Shown piece after piece: positions 1 to 14,103 of a DNA stretch of 64,000 nucleotides. The notes beneath the pieces were generated by a model, which worked only from the letters and a program-made list of their open reading frames with translations, made no database searches and had not been told where the DNA came from. The position numbers and the translations under genes are program-made. Origin of the DNA: Duganella qianjiadongensis (lineage in GTDB: Bacteria; Pseudomonadota; Gammaproteobacteria; Burkholderiales; Burkholderiaceae_D); the NCBI RefSeq assembly GCF_009857915.1, contig NZ_WWCM01000004.1, forward strand, positions 62,001 through 126,000, read 5' to 3'. Every line of letters begins with the position of its first letter. Within the stretch, counting starts at the first letter, position 1.

Positions 1-1
1 G

Positions 2-256
2 GCCAGCTACGCCGACCTGCGCCGCATCGAAGACCGGCTGTACCAGCTGCTAGGCGTCCGGCTCACCATTACCCCCAGCGCGAACGGCGTGCGCACCGTC
101 ATGGGCCTGCAGATCCGGCTGGCACCCCGGCCCGGCCTGTGCCGCCGTACCCGCGAAGCCGTGCCCGCTGCAGTACGGCGCTGCCTGGCCAGTCATCCGG
201 AAATTGTCTATGCCCTGCTGGACGCAAACGACCTGCTGGGCGGTGCCCAGCCCTAG
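2..256 (+). CDS. 3' end of an unidentified protein (partial)
   Basis: The window opens inside a rightward reading frame that runs to a TAG stop at 254-256; 84 residues are visible and the start lies outside. The fragment has many Arg and Leu residues, no recognisable motif and no membrane segment. Its last codons overlap by 4 bp the stop of the convergent potassium channel gene on the other strand. I do not recognise the family. That it is coding rests on the open frame reaching the window edge and on the tail-to-tail packing; it could be a chance frame. Confidence 0.45.
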   Translation, partial: ASYADLRRIEDRLYQLLGVRLTITPSANGVRTVMGLQIRLAPRPGLCRRTREAVPAAVRRCLASHPEIVYALLDANDLLGGAQP

Positions 257-1221
257 CCCGGATGGGCCAGCGCGGCGCCCGGCATATTGCCGCCCTCGGA
301 ACCGTCCGGATAGATGTCGTGAAACTTGCTGTAGTCGAGAATACGGACGTTCCCTTCCAGCTTGTCGGACATGATGTCGGCGAAGTGGTGGTTGTAAAAA
401 ATGTGGTCAGCCGAATAGGTCTGGCGCGCGTGCACGAAGTCGTTGAGCGTGTCGTCCGTGCCCGTCAGCAGCACCGACAGCGTGGCCGCTTCGCGCAGCA
501 GGTCTTCCTGCGTCTTGCCCCACAGAGGGCTGGACTCGTCGATCCTATGCAGTATGGTCCAGGTCAGCGCGAACACGCCGGTGGTTTCGCGTTCCAGCTC
601 CAGATCGTAGAAGCGGGTGAACATCTGGCCTTCCTGGGTCAGCTCGCGGCGGATCAGCGAAGCACGCACCGAAGCTTCCAGAATGAGGTTGCCGCGCTCG
701 TTACCGGCACGCAACATCAGCGTGGGCACGCCGTTGAACGGCGTAATCACCGCCACATCGGAAAACAGGATGCGCGAAGTGGGACGGGAAAAGCGCGCAA
801 ACAGCAGCCCCGTTACCACCGCCACCTGCACCATGCCGAACAGGATTTCCGTCGACGCCACCAGATGGCCGTAGGTCGAACCGGGGTTCATATAGCCGTA
901 GCCCACAGTGGCCAGCGTCTCGATCGAGAAGAATAGCGCGTCGGGGAAATAGCCGGGACGGGCATTCGAAATCGAGCCCGGCACCATGTAGAAGGCGGTG
1001 GCAAAGAACAGATTGGTCAGCAGATAGCTGACGCCCACCAGCAGGAAAAAATTCGGCCAGCTCAGCGTGAGCATCCAGTGATACACATCGCCCCAGTACC
1101 AGCGCGCCACCCCGACCCGTTTGATCTTCGAGGTACCCATCTGGAATACCCCGCGCTCGTTGCCGACTTTGGGGCGGGCAGCTTTCTGTACGGGGATGCG
1201 CACTGGGCCATGGTGGGTCAT
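253..1221 (-). CDS. Inward-rectifier potassium channel, KirBac family
   Basis: A 322-residue tetrameric K+ channel subunit of the inner membrane. The outer helix is around residues 55-78, followed by a pore helix and the selectivity filter TVGYG at 105-109, then the inner helix around 118-143. The rest is a cytoplasmic immunoglobulin-like gating domain, the layout of KirBac proteins. The start has a good ribosome site (AAGGAAG, 6 nt before ATG). It lies 11 nt downstream of def and is the last gene of a leftward run from smc. Known family members are gated by lipids and pH; the physiological role here is not shown. Placement behind def and galU suggests co-transcription. Confidence 0.9.
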   Translation of the reverse strand: MTHHGPVRIPVQKAARPKVGNERGVFQMGTSKIKRVGVARWYWGDVYHWMLTLSWPNFFLLVGVSYLLTNLFFATAFYMVPGSISNARPGYFPDALFFSIETLATVGYGYMNPGSTYGHLVASTEILFGMVQVAVVTGLLFARFSRPTSRILFSDVAVITPFNGVPTLMLRAGNERGNLILEASVRASLIRRELTQEGQMFTRFYDLELERETTGVFALTWTILHRIDESSPLWGKTQEDLLREAATLSVLLTGTDDTLNDFVHARQTYSADHIFYNHHFADIMSDKLEGNVRILDYSKFHDIYPDGSEGGNMPGAALAHPG

Positions 1222-1232
1222 GCTGATCTTCC

Positions 1233-1769
1233 TTAATCGTCGTCGTTGGGATCGAGCTCGGGGAACATCACTTCGGTATAGCCGAAACGGGAAAAATCCC
1301 GTATCCGCATAGGGTACAGGATACCCAGCAGGTGATCCACTTCATGCTGTACCACCCGCGCATGGAAGCCATCGACTTCGCGCAGGATGGGCTGGTTGAA
1401 CTGGTCCACGCCCTGATAGCGCAGCTGGGTATAGCGCGGCACGCTGCCGCGCAGGCCCGGCACCGAAAGACAGCCTTCGTAGCCCTCTTCCTGCTGTTCC
1501 GACAGCGGTGTCAGCACGGGATTGATCAGCACCGTTTCCGGCACTTGCGGCGCATCCGGATAGCGCAGGTTCTGCTTGAAGCCGAAGATCACCAGCTGCA
1601 GGTTGACGCCGATCTGCGGCGCCGCCAGTCCGGCGCCGTTGGCGGCGTGCATGGTATCGAACATATCGGCGATCAGCGTGCGCATGGCGGGGGTATCGAA
1701 CTCCGTCACCGGCTCGGCTACCCGCAGCAGGCGCGGATCGCCCATCTTCAGGATCTCGCGCACCGTCAC
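1233..1769 (-). CDS. def: Peptide deformylase
   Basis: Removes the N-formyl group from nascent proteins at the ribosome exit. All three family motifs are present: [10 protein letters not shown] at 45-54, EGCLS with metal ligand Cys100, and QHEVDH with His142, Glu143 and His146. At 178 residues it is of normal length. The first codon is GTG inside a GTGA overlap with the galU stop, so translation is probably coupled; a second GTG two codons later is an alternative. The usual partner fmt is not adjacent, so this may be a second def copy in the genome (inference). Confidence 0.95.
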   Translation of the reverse strand: MTVREILKMGDPRLLRVAEPVTEFDTPAMRTLIADMFDTMHAANGAGLAAPQIGVNLQLVIFGFKQNLRYPDAPQVPETVLINPVLTPLSEQQEEGYEGCLSVPGLRGSVPRYTQLRYQGVDQFNQPILREVDGFHARVVQHEVDHLLGILYPMRIRDFSRFGYTEVMFPELDPNDDD

Positions 1770-2668
1770 TTCGCGGCTCCGTCCTCGATCAGGCCGTGCA
1801 TCTCGCGCAGAAACTTGGTGTACTCTGCACCGGTCTCTGCATGCTTGAGGCCCATGGCCGTCATGGCTTTCAGATAACCCAGCTTGGAACCACAGTCATA
1901 GCGCGTACCATCGTAGCGGTAGGCCAGCACACGCTCGTCCTTCATCAGCGCGGCAATGCCATCGGTCAGTTGGATTTCGCCGCCGGTACCGGTGCCGAGA
2001 TTTTCCAGATAGTCGAAGATGCGGCCCGACAGCACGTAGCGGCCCACCACTGCCAGCGTCGATGGTGCTTCTTCCGGCTTCGGTTTCTCGACGATGCTGT
2101 GCACCAGTTCCAGCTTGGGCTGATAGGCCGAGGCGCTGACGATGCCGTACTGGCGGGTGGCGGCACGCGGCACTTCCTGCACGGCCAGTATGCTGCAGCG
2201 TTCATAGGCATACAGTGAAGTCATCTGGGCCAGCACCGGCTGTACCCCTGCATCCGTATCCATGAAGTCATCGGCCAGCAGAACGGCAAACGGTTCGTCG
2301 CCAATGATGGGGCGGGCGCACAGCACGGCATGACCCAGTCCCAGCGGTTCGGACTGGCGGATATAGATGCAGTTGACGTGCTTGGGTATCACATTGCGTA
2401 CCAGTTCCAGCAATGCCTGTTTGTTGGCAGCTTCCAGTTCCGCTTCCAGCTCGTAGGCCTTGTCGAAGTGGTCTTCGATGGCGCGCTTGTTACGGCCCGT
2501 GATGAACACCATTTCGGTAATGCCGGCGGCGACCGCTTCTTCCACCGCATACTGGATCAGCGGCTTGTCGACGATAGGCAGCATCTCTTTCGGCTGCGCC
2601 TTGGTGGCGGGAAGGAAGCGGCTACCGAGACCGGCCACCGGGAAAACTGCTTTGGTAATTTTCGACAT
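1766..2668 (-). CDS. galU: UTP--glucose-1-phosphate uridylyltransferase
   Basis: Makes UDP-glucose from UTP and glucose-1-phosphate in the cytoplasm, for LPS, capsule and other glycans. The nucleotidyltransferase signature [11 protein letters not shown] lies near the N-terminus with the following [10 protein letters not shown] stretch, and residues typical of GalU ([16 protein letters not shown]) follow in order. The 300-residue length is normal for bacterial GalU. It begins 8 nt after ligA ends and overlaps def by 4 bp, so ligA-galU-def look co-transcribed. Confidence 0.96.
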   Translation of the reverse strand: MSKITKAVFPVAGLGSRFLPATKAQPKEMLPIVDKPLIQYAVEEAVAAGITEMVFITGRNKRAIEDHFDKAYELEAELEAANKQALLELVRNVIPKHVNCIYIRQSEPLGLGHAVLCARPIIGDEPFAVLLADDFMDTDAGVQPVLAQMTSLYAYERCSILAVQEVPRAATRQYGIVSASAYQPKLELVHSIVEKPKPEEAPSTLAVVGRYVLSGRIFDYLENLGTGTGGEIQLTDGIAALMKDERVLAYRYDGTRYDCGSKLGYLKAMTAMGLKHAETGAEYTKFLREMHGLIEDGAAK

Positions 2669-2676
2669 TGTGATGC

Positions 2677-6151
<3,475 letters not shown>

Positions 6152-6155
<4 letters not shown>

Positions 6156-9100
6156 GCTGCTTGTGCCTCAGTAGCAAAATTGGCAGCGGATTCCATATCC
6201 ACCGCCACGATGCGCGATACGCCCTGCTCTTGCATCGTCACACCGATCAGTTGATTGGCCATCTCCATCGCAATCTTGTTGTGCGAGATGAAGAGGAATT
6301 GGGTCTGGTCAGACATGCGTTTGACCATCCTGCAGAAACGTTCAGTATTGGCGTCGTCCAGCGGTGCATCGACCTCGTCGAGCAGGCAGAACGGCGCCGG
6401 ATTCAGGCGGAACATGGAGAACACCAGCGCCGTCGCCGTCAGGGCTTTTTCGCCGCCCGACAGCAGGTGGATGGTGGCGTTCTTCTTGCCCGGAGGCTGG
6501 GCCATGACCTGCACGCCGGAGTCGAGAATCTCGTCGCCCGTCATGATCAGCTTGGCCTGTCCGCCGCCGAACAATATAGGGAACAGTTCCGAGAAGTGGC
6601 CGTTGACGCGGTCAAAGGTATCCTGCAGCAGATCGCGGGTTTCCTTGTCGATGCGGGCAATCGCATCTTCCAGCGTGCTGATGGCTTCCTGCAGGTCGGC
6701 ATTCTGCATGTCGAGGAAGTTCTTGCGCTCCGATGCCGTGGCCAGTTCTTCCAGCGCCGCCAGATTCACTGCGCCCAGCATGGCGATGGCATTGGTCAGC
6801 CGCGTTACTTCACCCTGCAGATAGGACGCCTTCATATCGGGATGCAGTTTTTCTGCCAGCGCCGCTTCGTCGGCCTGCGCCTCGGCCAGCTGGGCCGCAT
6901 ACTGCTCCAGATTCAGGCGCGCCGCCTGCTCCTTGAGCTGCATTTCCATGATCTTGTCGCGCTGCGGCTGCAAAGCCCGTTCGGTCGACATGCGGCCTTC
7001 TTCGAACATGCGCAACTGCTGGGCGATCTGGTCCAGTTCATGGCGCGCATCGGACAGGGCTTTTTCCTGCGCCGTGCGGCGGTCCAGCAGTTCCTGCAGG
7101 CCGTCGTTGCTCTGGCCCGATTCCAGACCGGCCAGCTCCTGCTGGCCCGCTTCCAGGCTCTGCGTCACCTGCGCGACCTGCGCGCTGGCGGTAGCGATGG
7201 CACGGCGGAATTCCTCGATCTTGCTACGTTGCGATTTCTCGGCAAACTGGGCTTCCTGCGCGGCCCGTTCCAGATCGCGCAAGGCTGCACGTGCGTCGGC
7301 CAGGCGCTGCTCTTTTTCCAGGAACAGCGTCTGCTGGTCTTCGTGCTCGCCCTGCAGATTACCGAGCGCCATATCGAGCTGTTCGAACTTCTCTTCCGAT
7401 TCCAGCTTGATCTGGGTCTGCTCCTCTTCCTGCGCAGCGATTTCGGCCAGATCGGCTTCCAGCTGGCCGCTGCGCTGCTTGAAGCGCGCTTCGATTTCGG
7501 CAGCCTTCACCACTTCCAGCTGCAGCGTATGCACGTTAGCCTGCAGGCTTTGCAGCCTGGCGCGGTACTCGGCCAGCTGGCGCGTCAGATTGCTGACGGC
7601 CGCTTCGGCACGCACGGCACGTGCACGCGCTTCGTCGGCCAGCATCTGCTGGGCACGCAGCTGTTTGCTGATGTTCTCGATTTCCTGCTGACGTCCGAGC
7701 ATGCCGTCCTGCTCGGAATCGGCGGCATAGAAGCGCACGCTACCCTGCGTAATCGCGTGGCCCTGACGGGTAACAAAGCAGCCGCCAGCCGGCAGTTGCG
7801 CGCGACGGGCAAAGGCGCTGGCTGCATCTTCGGCCAGATAGACGTTGTGCAGCCAGTCCTGCAGCAAGGCGCTCAGCGACGGATCGTTGAGTTTCAGCAG
7901 GCTGATAAACGGCGTCAGGCCCGCCACTTCCGCCATCTGCGACGGCTGCGCATGCGACGGGGCAAACAGTGCCAGCTTGGCTGGCGGCGCATCGCTGAAA
8001 AAGGCCTGCGCCCATTCGAGATTCGGCATCTGCAAGGCCTGCATGCGCTCGCGCAGCACGGCTTCCAGCGCATTTTCCCAGCCTTCCTCGATATGCAGTT
8101 TCTGCCACAGGCGCGGCAGCGTATCGAGTTCGTGCTTCTGCAGCCAAGGCGTAACCTTGCCCTGCGACTGCACCCGCTCCTGCATCTGGCGCAGCGCATT
8201 CAGGCGCGCTTCCAGCTGGGCGTTGGTGGCGGTCTCGGTCTGCACCTGCTGCTGCGCCAGCTGACGCTCCGCTTCGAGCTGGGGCTGCTGTTCCAGCGCT
8301 TCTTCCAGCACCATGTTCTGCTCTTCCAGCGCCTGCTGCTTTTCTTCCAGCTGCAGACGCAGGTTGTCCAGATGCGCGCTGTCCGGCAGGTTCAGGCCAT
8401 TCTTCTCCTGCTGCAGGCGCTCGCGCCGCATGGCCAGGCCATTGAGGATATTGCTGGCGTTGCGCTGATGGGCCGATTCCAGTTCCAGCTGCTGCTGCGC
8501 CTGCATAATGCGGGCACGCGACTCCACGCTCAGGGTCTGCGCTTCGCGCCACACCTGTTCCAGCATGGGCAGCGCTTCGGCCTTCTGCTCGGCCATCATC
8601 TGCGCCTGCTCCACCTTGGCCGACAGTTCTTCCAGCGTGAACTCGCCTTCTTCGATCTGGCCGGCGTACTCGCTGGCCTGCTGCTGCCACTGGTCGCGCT
8701 GGGCCGTCAGTGTGGCCAGCTGGGCCTGCAGACGGGTACGCGACTCCACCACGAATTTGATCTGCGCTTCCAGACTGCCGATTTCTGCATTGGTCTGGTA
8801 CAGATGGCCCTGTGCCGTATGCAGATGATCGCCCGCGGCAAAGTGCGCCTGACGCGTCTGCTCCAGCGACAGTTCCACGTTACGCAGCTTGGCGGTCTGT
8901 TCTTCCAGCTCGTTCTGGGCCAGTTCCACTTCGCGGAAATACTTCTTCTGCTCGTTCTCGGCTTCTATCTTGCGCAGCAACCACAGCAGCTTCTGCTTTT
9001 CTTCCTGATCGGCCTGCAGCTGGTGGAATTTGGTGGCCACGGCCGCCTGCCCTTCCAGCTTTTCCAGATTGGTATTCAGTTCGCGCAGAATGTCTTCCAC

Positions 9101-9679
9101 CCGCAGCAGGTTTTCGCGCGTATCGTGCAAACGGTTTTCCGTTTCGCGCCGCCGCTCCTTGTATTTGGAGACACCGGCCGCTTCTTCCAGAAACACGCGC
9201 AGTTCTTCCGGGCGCGATTCGATGATGCGGCTGATCATGCCTTGGCCGATGATGGCGTAAGCACGCGGCCCCAGACCCGTACCGAGGAAGATGTCCTGAA
9301 TATCGCGCCGCCGCACGGGCTGGCCGTTGATGTAGTAGGTGGAGGTGCCGTCGCGCGTCAGCGTGCGCTTGACGGCGATTTCCGCGTACTGGCCCCACTG
9401 GCCGGCCGCCTTGCCTGCGTTGTTATCGAACACCAGTTCGACCGAGGCCCGCCCGGCCGGCTTGCGGTGGGTGGAGCCATTGAAAATCACGTCCTGCATG
9501 GACTCGCCACGCAGCTCCGATGCCTTGGATTCGCCCAGCACCCAGCGTACGGCATCGATGATATTCGACTTGCCGCAGCCATTCGGACCGACCACGCCTA
9601 CCAGCTGACCCGGCACCTGAAAATTGGTGGGATCAACGAAAGACTTAAATCCCGACAATTTGATGGAAGAAAGACGCAC
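6152..9679 (-). CDS. smc: Chromosome segregation ATPase SMC
   Basis: A 1175-residue structural-maintenance-of-chromosomes protein that organises and separates sister chromosomes, normally with ScpA and ScpB (not in this window). The N-terminal Walker A motif GPNGCGKSN is at 31-39. Two long coiled coils rich in Gln, Glu, Ala and Leu flank a central hinge at about 510-670. The C-terminus carries the signature LLSGGEKALTA and Walker B FCLLDEVDAPLDD. The first codon is GTG (9677-9679). It opens the leftward smc-zipA-ligA-galU-def series. Confidence 0.97.
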
Positions 9680-9748
9680 GTTGTTATCTGGTGTATGGGC
9701 TGGAAAACTTCACAATAATACCATTTTGCACTCGGAATCTGGCCCTTT

Positions 9749-10405
9749 TCACAGGGGGAACCCCGCCGATGGCGTGTACTGGCGACTTTTCGGCTTATGC
9801 CAGATCGCCCGGGTATAAGTCTGCTCGCGCCCCGACAAATGCATGGCCAGTTGTTCTATCCAGCGCTCGGCCGGCACCGGTTCCACGCGCGGGGCAATCA
9901 CCACGATAGGTAGACACATGAGCAACAGCCAGCGGCTTAGCGCCAGATGCTCGCGCACGCTGGCATACCAGATGAAACTCATGGCCACCAGCAAACCGAG
10001 TAGGCAGCCAGTCACCGACTCGGACACCGAATGCGCTTCCACATAAACGCGGGAAATAGCGATCAGCATGGCTAGCGCCACGCCAGCAGCCGTTGCCGCT
10101 GCCCGCCACGAGAGAGAACGCGTGCGCACCAGCAGGTAGCCGGCCACGGGAAACACTGCCGCTGCCCGCATGGCGTGGCCGCTAAAGCCGGCAAACTCCA
10201 CGGCTTCCACGCCCACGCCCCAGCCCATGAAAGCCACTTTGGTTGCCACTACCAGCGCCATTCCGGCGCCAAATAGTGCGCACCACGCCGCCGTCAGATG
10301 CCACGAACGTCCGGCCACCAGCCAGATGGCAATCGCCACGCCTATCGGCCCCGTTACCGCCAGACTCCCCACCAGACTGAGGCCATGCCACCACCACATC
10401 ATCAT
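9749..10405 (-). CDS. PAP2-like integral membrane phosphatase, degenerate motifs
   Basis: A polytopic membrane protein of about 218 residues. It keeps the PAP2 signature pieces SGH (in FSGHAMRAAA) and SRxxxxxH (in SRVYVEAH), but the usual KxxxxxxRP motif is not recognisable and the final Asp of the third motif appears as Glu (HSVSE). I placed the start at the ATG triplet near 10405, which has the purine-rich AAGAGGGCGAGCGGA just upstream; a longer frame begins at TTG 10453. PAP2 proteins dephosphorylate lipid or sugar-lipid pyrophosphates at the membrane; activity here is uncertain. It sits 69 nt upstream of smc. Confidence 0.75.
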   Translation of the reverse strand: MMMWWWHGLSLVGSLAVTGPIGVAIAIWLVAGRSWHLTAAWCALFGAGMALVVATKVAFMGWGVGVEAVEFAGFSGHAMRAAAVFPVAGYLLVRTRSLSWRAAATAAGVALAMLIAISRVYVEAHSVSESVTGCLLGLLVAMSFIWYASVREHLALSRWLLLMCLPIVVIAPRVEPVPAERWIEQLAMHLSGREQTYTRAIWHKPKSRQYTPSAGFPL

Positions 10406-10453
10406 TCCGCTCGCCCTCTTGCTGTCATACACATTCCTATTGATCCGGCGCAA

Positions 10454-10821
10454 ACCATCGTCAGCGAGACCCTAGCAGTTCTAGGGCGATATTAAATCAC
10501 ATGCAATAGCATAACACTGAGGAATTGCTGTGCATCAATAGTTTACATCGAACACAGCACCGTAACATGTTTTCATTAAGACAATATGAAAAACCGCGCT
10601 ACACTGCGCTAACTGCCGCCAGCTTCACACTGCGAACGCACAGCCAGCACAAATACTGTTTCTATCCGCTCCAGGTAGTGCTACAGCGCCACAAAGCCAT
10701 GGCCTTGACGGCCTAGCACGAGTTCACTCTGTCCCAGCGCAACAGGACAAGCAAGCAGAGGACTTAATTCGGGCACCGCAAGCGTATAGGCAATAGCAGC
10801 AATCTGCGCTACAAGTGACCT
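10454..10821. other. Intergenic region, no gene recognised
   Basis: About 370 bases between the DUF1631 gene and the PAP2-like gene. The base composition is more AT-rich than the flanking genes, with several short A/T runs near 10490-10590. A 63-codon rightward frame at 10525-10716 has no ribosome site, no family resemblance and unusual composition, so I do not call it a gene. The promoter of the PAP2-like gene should lie at the left end, but I see no convincing -35/-10 pair. Confidence 0.5.
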
Positions 10822-13104
10822 TCACGCGGCGCGGGCTAATGCATGGGAGAGCGCGCTGCCGACCACATCGGTATCGCAAACGATACGGACACTGCCGGCC
10901 TCGAAACGCCGCGCCAGTTCATCGGCGCCAAGGGAATAGGCTTCCTGCCGGCTGGCAGCAGCAAAAATGTACAGACTGCGCAGGGGGCTGACCCATGCCA
11001 GCCTCACTTGCTGTACTCCCCCTTCGGATTGATCGAACTCCAGCCACATGCCGCGTTGCAGAGATGCAACATCGGCACTCAGCATAACGGTGGACTGGGC
11101 AGGAATATCAACCTCGGCGGCAAGCGGGGCGCGCCTAGCCGCATCGCCTTGGCCTGCCGCGATGGCAAGCTCCAGTTGCCGATCGGCTGGCATATCCAGC
11201 GGCGCGCGCACGATGGCGGCATGGCATTCGGCCAGCTCGGCAAAGAACTGGGTGCGCTCCTCGCCTTGCCACTGGACCAGATCCAGCCATTTATTCAGAG
11301 CGCCCAGCAAGGCAGGCAATTTCAGCAGCAGACGTCTGCGCTCCTGCAGATTCAGCTTGGGCTGCACGCTCCACAGCAGTTCATCCATGGCGCAGGTGGC
11401 ATGATCAATCGCGCCAGACTTTTCATCCTCGACGCGATAGGCAAACGCCAGCACTTCGATCCAGCGCTGCGACAGGAAATCGCGCACCAGTTCCAGCACT
11501 TCGCTTCCTTCCAGCCGCGCAGCCAGCGCCGCCTCGGCCTGCCGCCTTGCCACCAGTGCCTTCTCCTGCCGGATGGCGGCAGCAATCGGCACCGCCATGC
11601 GCTCGCTATCCTGCTGTTCCTGCACTGCCAGAGCGGCTTCCAGTTCATTCACTGCGTCAGCAAAGGCGGCCGATTCTGCCGCACCATCGCGCCCTACCCG
11701 CTCCACGCTGCGCTGCATGGCCTGCAATCGCGCCGTATCGGGCAGCATGCGCTGTTCCCAGCCCAGCCGCGAAAGCAGATCGATCAGCTTGCGGGCGGGG
11801 TGCTGGTCCTTGAAGAAGAATGCCTGATCGGCCAGTGCTGCCTTCAGCACGGGTAGCTGCAGCAGCAACATCAACTCGCGAATTTCCTGCGCGATGTGAT
11901 GGTCGCGGAATAGTGTTTCGAATACCGCCGCGAGCAGATCGAGCGTCCCTTCGTCGGCCCGGCTCAGACTGCCTTGCGGCAAAGCGGCCTTGAGTCGAGG
12001 CAGGTAGAAAATCTGCGCGCTGCCGGCGCTAACCGGCATTGCTGCACCGGCAGCAGGCGGCGCATCCTGCCTCAGCGGCAATTGCGCAAGATAGGCCAGC
12101 AAGGCCGACACCGGCGCTACGGATGCTGCCGATACTGCTGACCCTGCCGCCCCGGATGCCGCGCTACCTGCACCGCCCTCGCTTGCAGCGCTAGCAAAAA
12201 ACTGCCGCAGCTGCTGGGCAAGCTGGTGGTGGCGCGCGGGCGCAGCAGCCCTGCTTCCGCCTGCCGCAGTAGCATCCTCGCGCCGCTGCTGCGCGGAAGG
12301 CGGCAACACTGCAGCTGCGGAGACCGCGAAGGCTGCCGGCGGCAAGGTAGGAACAGTGGGACCTGCCTGCGGACTTACAGCGGTGTCGGCCGCAGCGGAT
12401 ACCGGCCGTTCCGGCCGGCAAACCAGATGGCCTTGCAGACAGACGTGCAAAGCCTGCAGCACCGGCGCCAGCTGGGGAAACAGCGCGGGCTGGCATAGCT
12501 CGAACAGGCTCAGGGCCGCCGCATCGTCTGCAGCGAATTCGCACCACGCCTGCCACAGCGCGGCCATGAATACGGCAGGACGGAAGGGATGCTGCGCCAG
12601 CCGCAGCGTATCGCGCTGGAATAGACGGGCCAGCCCTGCATTCAGATCTGCCAGCACCGCCCCCAGACTCGCCTCATACGGTCTGGCCAGCGCAGCGAGC
12701 GCCAGTTGCTGATCCATTTCCTCATAGGGCACCAGCGACAGGCCGGGCGCCGCCGCCGTCACAGGTGGGCAAGGGCCTGGCGCCAGTGTTGCCAGCTCGC
12801 GCCGCAAGGCCTGCTCCAGCGCTGCGCCAGCCAGCGGCAAAAAGGCAAACTGGCGCAATCGCAGGCCATTCCCCGCACGCAGACGCGCCTGTACGGCATC
12901 CGGCTGAATATTGCTAACATCAAGCAGGCATTGTGTCAGCCGCAGCACCAGTGCGGGCAGTTGCAGTGCCAGTTGCTGCCGCGCCAGCTCGATCAGCTCC
13001 TCCAGCACGGCATGGCGTGCTGAAACAGCGCGCAGTCTGGCGTTCGTAGATGTGGAATTTGCAACCATGGCCAGTCTGCCCCGCCGAGTGAGTCCCAGCA
13101 TCAT
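10822..13104 (-). CDS. DUF1631 family protein of unknown function
   Basis: A 760-residue cytoplasmic protein with no signal peptide or membrane helix. It matches what I know of the DUF1631 family of beta- and gammaproteobacteria: helical N-terminal region, a low-complexity Ala/Ser/Pro linker at about 240-330, a conserved middle, and a C-terminal part with FLSQRWIEVL and LLWSVQPKLN-like segments. Family members are sometimes mislabelled thymidine phosphorylase, and no function is established. The start is uncertain: ATG ATG at 13104 or ATG 12 codons later, neither with a strong ribosome site. It appears monocistronic. Confidence 0.8.
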   Translation of the reverse strand: MMLGLTRRGRLAMVANSTSTNARLRAVSARHAVLEELIELARQQLALQLPALVLRLTQCLLDVSNIQPDAVQARLRAGNGLRLRQFAFLPLAGAALEQALRRELATLAPGPCPPVTAAAPGLSLVPYEEMDQQLALAALARPYEASLGAVLADLNAGLARLFQRDTLRLAQHPFRPAVFMAALWQAWCEFAADDAAALSLFELCQPALFPQLAPVLQALHVCLQGHLVCRPERPVSAAADTAVSPQAGPTVPTLPPAAFAVSAAAVLPPSAQQRREDATAAGGSRAAAPARHHQLAQQLRQFFASAASEGGAGSAASGAAGSAVSAASVAPVSALLAYLAQLPLRQDAPPAAGAAMPVSAGSAQIFYLPRLKAALPQGSLSRADEGTLDLLAAVFETLFRDHHIAQEIRELMLLLQLPVLKAALADQAFFFKDQHPARKLIDLLSRLGWEQRMLPDTARLQAMQRSVERVGRDGAAESAAFADAVNELEAALAVQEQQDSERMAVPIAAAIRQEKALVARRQAEAALAARLEGSEVLELVRDFLSQRWIEVLAFAYRVEDEKSGAIDHATCAMDELLWSVQPKLNLQERRRLLLKLPALLGALNKWLDLVQWQGEERTQFFAELAECHAAIVRAPLDMPADRQLELAIAAGQGDAARRAPLAAEVDIPAQSTVMLSADVASLQRGMWLEFDQSEGGVQQVRLAWVSPLRSLYIFAAASRQEAYSLGADELARRFEAGSVRIVCDTDVVGSALSHALARAA

Positions 13105-13161
13105 TCTGGCACATTATTTCCACATGGCAATATCAGGAAAGCATTTCCACGCAAAAATCTG

Positions 13162-13722
13162 TCAGATGTTGCAGACCCGCTGCCCGGCCGGCGGAATAAA
13201 ATCCGTTACCCCGTGCACCATCCCCACATTCAGTGCCTCAGCCGCCGTCAGGTGCAGGTCGGAGTACGCATGGATGCGCCAGTGCTGCTCATCCAGCTGC
13301 ACATGCTGGCGCAAGATCGCTTCGGTCCGGGCATCGTCAGCCTGCAGGCCTTCCACGATAATGCGCAGCGCGTCGGGACGCGCCCCCTGCGGCGCACTGG
13401 CATGCGACTTGTGCACCATGAAGCGCGCCGTGCTGCTGGCATAGCGCTCGGCCCCTGCCAGAAACAGCGTGACCGCTATCGACGCCACCGCGCCCGCGTT
13501 ATAGGTGATGAACCTGATGGGCAGCTTGCTCAGGTAGTTGTACAGGCAGATGCCATCGCTTACATAGCCGCCGTTCGACTGTATCAACAGATGCGCCGTA
13601 GTGACGTGGTCCTCCGTCATATCGGCCACGGCATCGAACACGCGCCGCACCATATCGCTATTCACATCGCCAGACAGGGTGTACCACCCGTGCCCCGCAT
13701 ACTTATCTGCTTCCGGTCCCAT
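13162..13722 (-). CDS. ClpP-fold serine protease-like protein
   Basis: A 186-residue crotonase-fold protein related to ClpP. From the start at 13722, which has a strong ribosome site (GGAGG, 4 nt before ATG), the catalytic Ser is predicted at Ser81 (GAVASIAV) and His at His104 (RFMVHKS). Aligned by eye with E. coli ClpP, the catalytic Asp position falls on His151, with Asp155 four residues later. The handle and hydrophobic pocket residues that bind Clp ATPases are not evident. It is therefore a ClpP-like paralogue rather than housekeeping ClpP, and neither clpX nor lon is adjacent. Proteolytic activity is unproven. Confidence 0.78.
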   Translation of the reverse strand: MGPEADKYAGHGWYTLSGDVNSDMVRRVFDAVADMTEDHVTTAHLLIQSNGGYVSDGICLYNYLSKLPIRFITYNAGAVASIAVTLFLAGAERYASSTARFMVHKSHASAPQGARPDALRIIVEGLQADDARTEAILRQHVQLDEQHWRIHAYSDLHLTAAEALNVGMVHGVTDFIPPAGQRVCNI

Positions 13723-13832
13723 GTTGCCTCCGATGAAATGGTGCAATTTATTCTAGCAAAGCATGCGTTTTAGGGGCGCCAGCTGTGCGCACCCTCAAGC
13801 AAGCCTAGCACTGGTAACGGCCCGGTTCCAGA

Positions 13833-13862
13833 TTGACATTAACCCTGTTTCTGACATATATT
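13833..13862 (+). promoter_or_regulatory. sigma70-type promoter of the gcv operon
   Basis: A perfect -35 TTGACA at 13833-13838 is followed after 18 nt by TATATT at 13857-13862 (or ATATAT after 17 nt). Transcription would begin near 13869, which is exactly where the first glycine aptamer begins. This agreement supports the call. Confidence 0.75.
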
Positions 13863-13869
13863 CCCGAGT

Positions 13870-14087
13870 CTTGATCGGGAGAGGGCAAACCAGCGTTGCC
13901 GCCGAAGGGGCACTACCCAAAAACTCTCAGGCAAAAGGACCAATCAAGGGACCAGCGCGACCGCACCAGCGGGATGCCAACTGGGCCAACTCTGGAGAGC
14001 GAGCGCGACCCACGTCGGTGCTCCACCGAAGGGGCGCACGGATAACGGTATCCCCGTTCCGTAATCTCTCAGGTACCAAGGACAGAG
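13870..14087 (+). promoter_or_regulatory. Tandem glycine riboswitch (two aptamers)
   Basis: Two glycine aptamers precede gcvT. Aptamer I spans about 13870-13948: closing helix CTTGAT/ATCAAG, then GGGAGAG, CCGAAGGGGC and the strongly conserved CTCTCAGGCAAAAGGAC. Aptamer II spans about 13990-14087: CTCTG/CAGAG closing helix, GGAGAGC, CCGAAGGGGC, and ATCTCTCAGGTACCAAGGAC. The linker is about 41 nt, longer than the short linkers usual in tandem glycine switches. In known examples glycine turns on expression of the cleavage system, so the same logic is inferred here. Confidence 0.95.
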
Positions 14088-14103
14088 GGGCTGCGATCAT
14101 TGC

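Noticed and set aside
10525..10716. 63-codon plus-strand frame in the intergenic region before the PAP2-like gene
   Set aside because: No ribosome site, odd composition and no similarity I can recognise.
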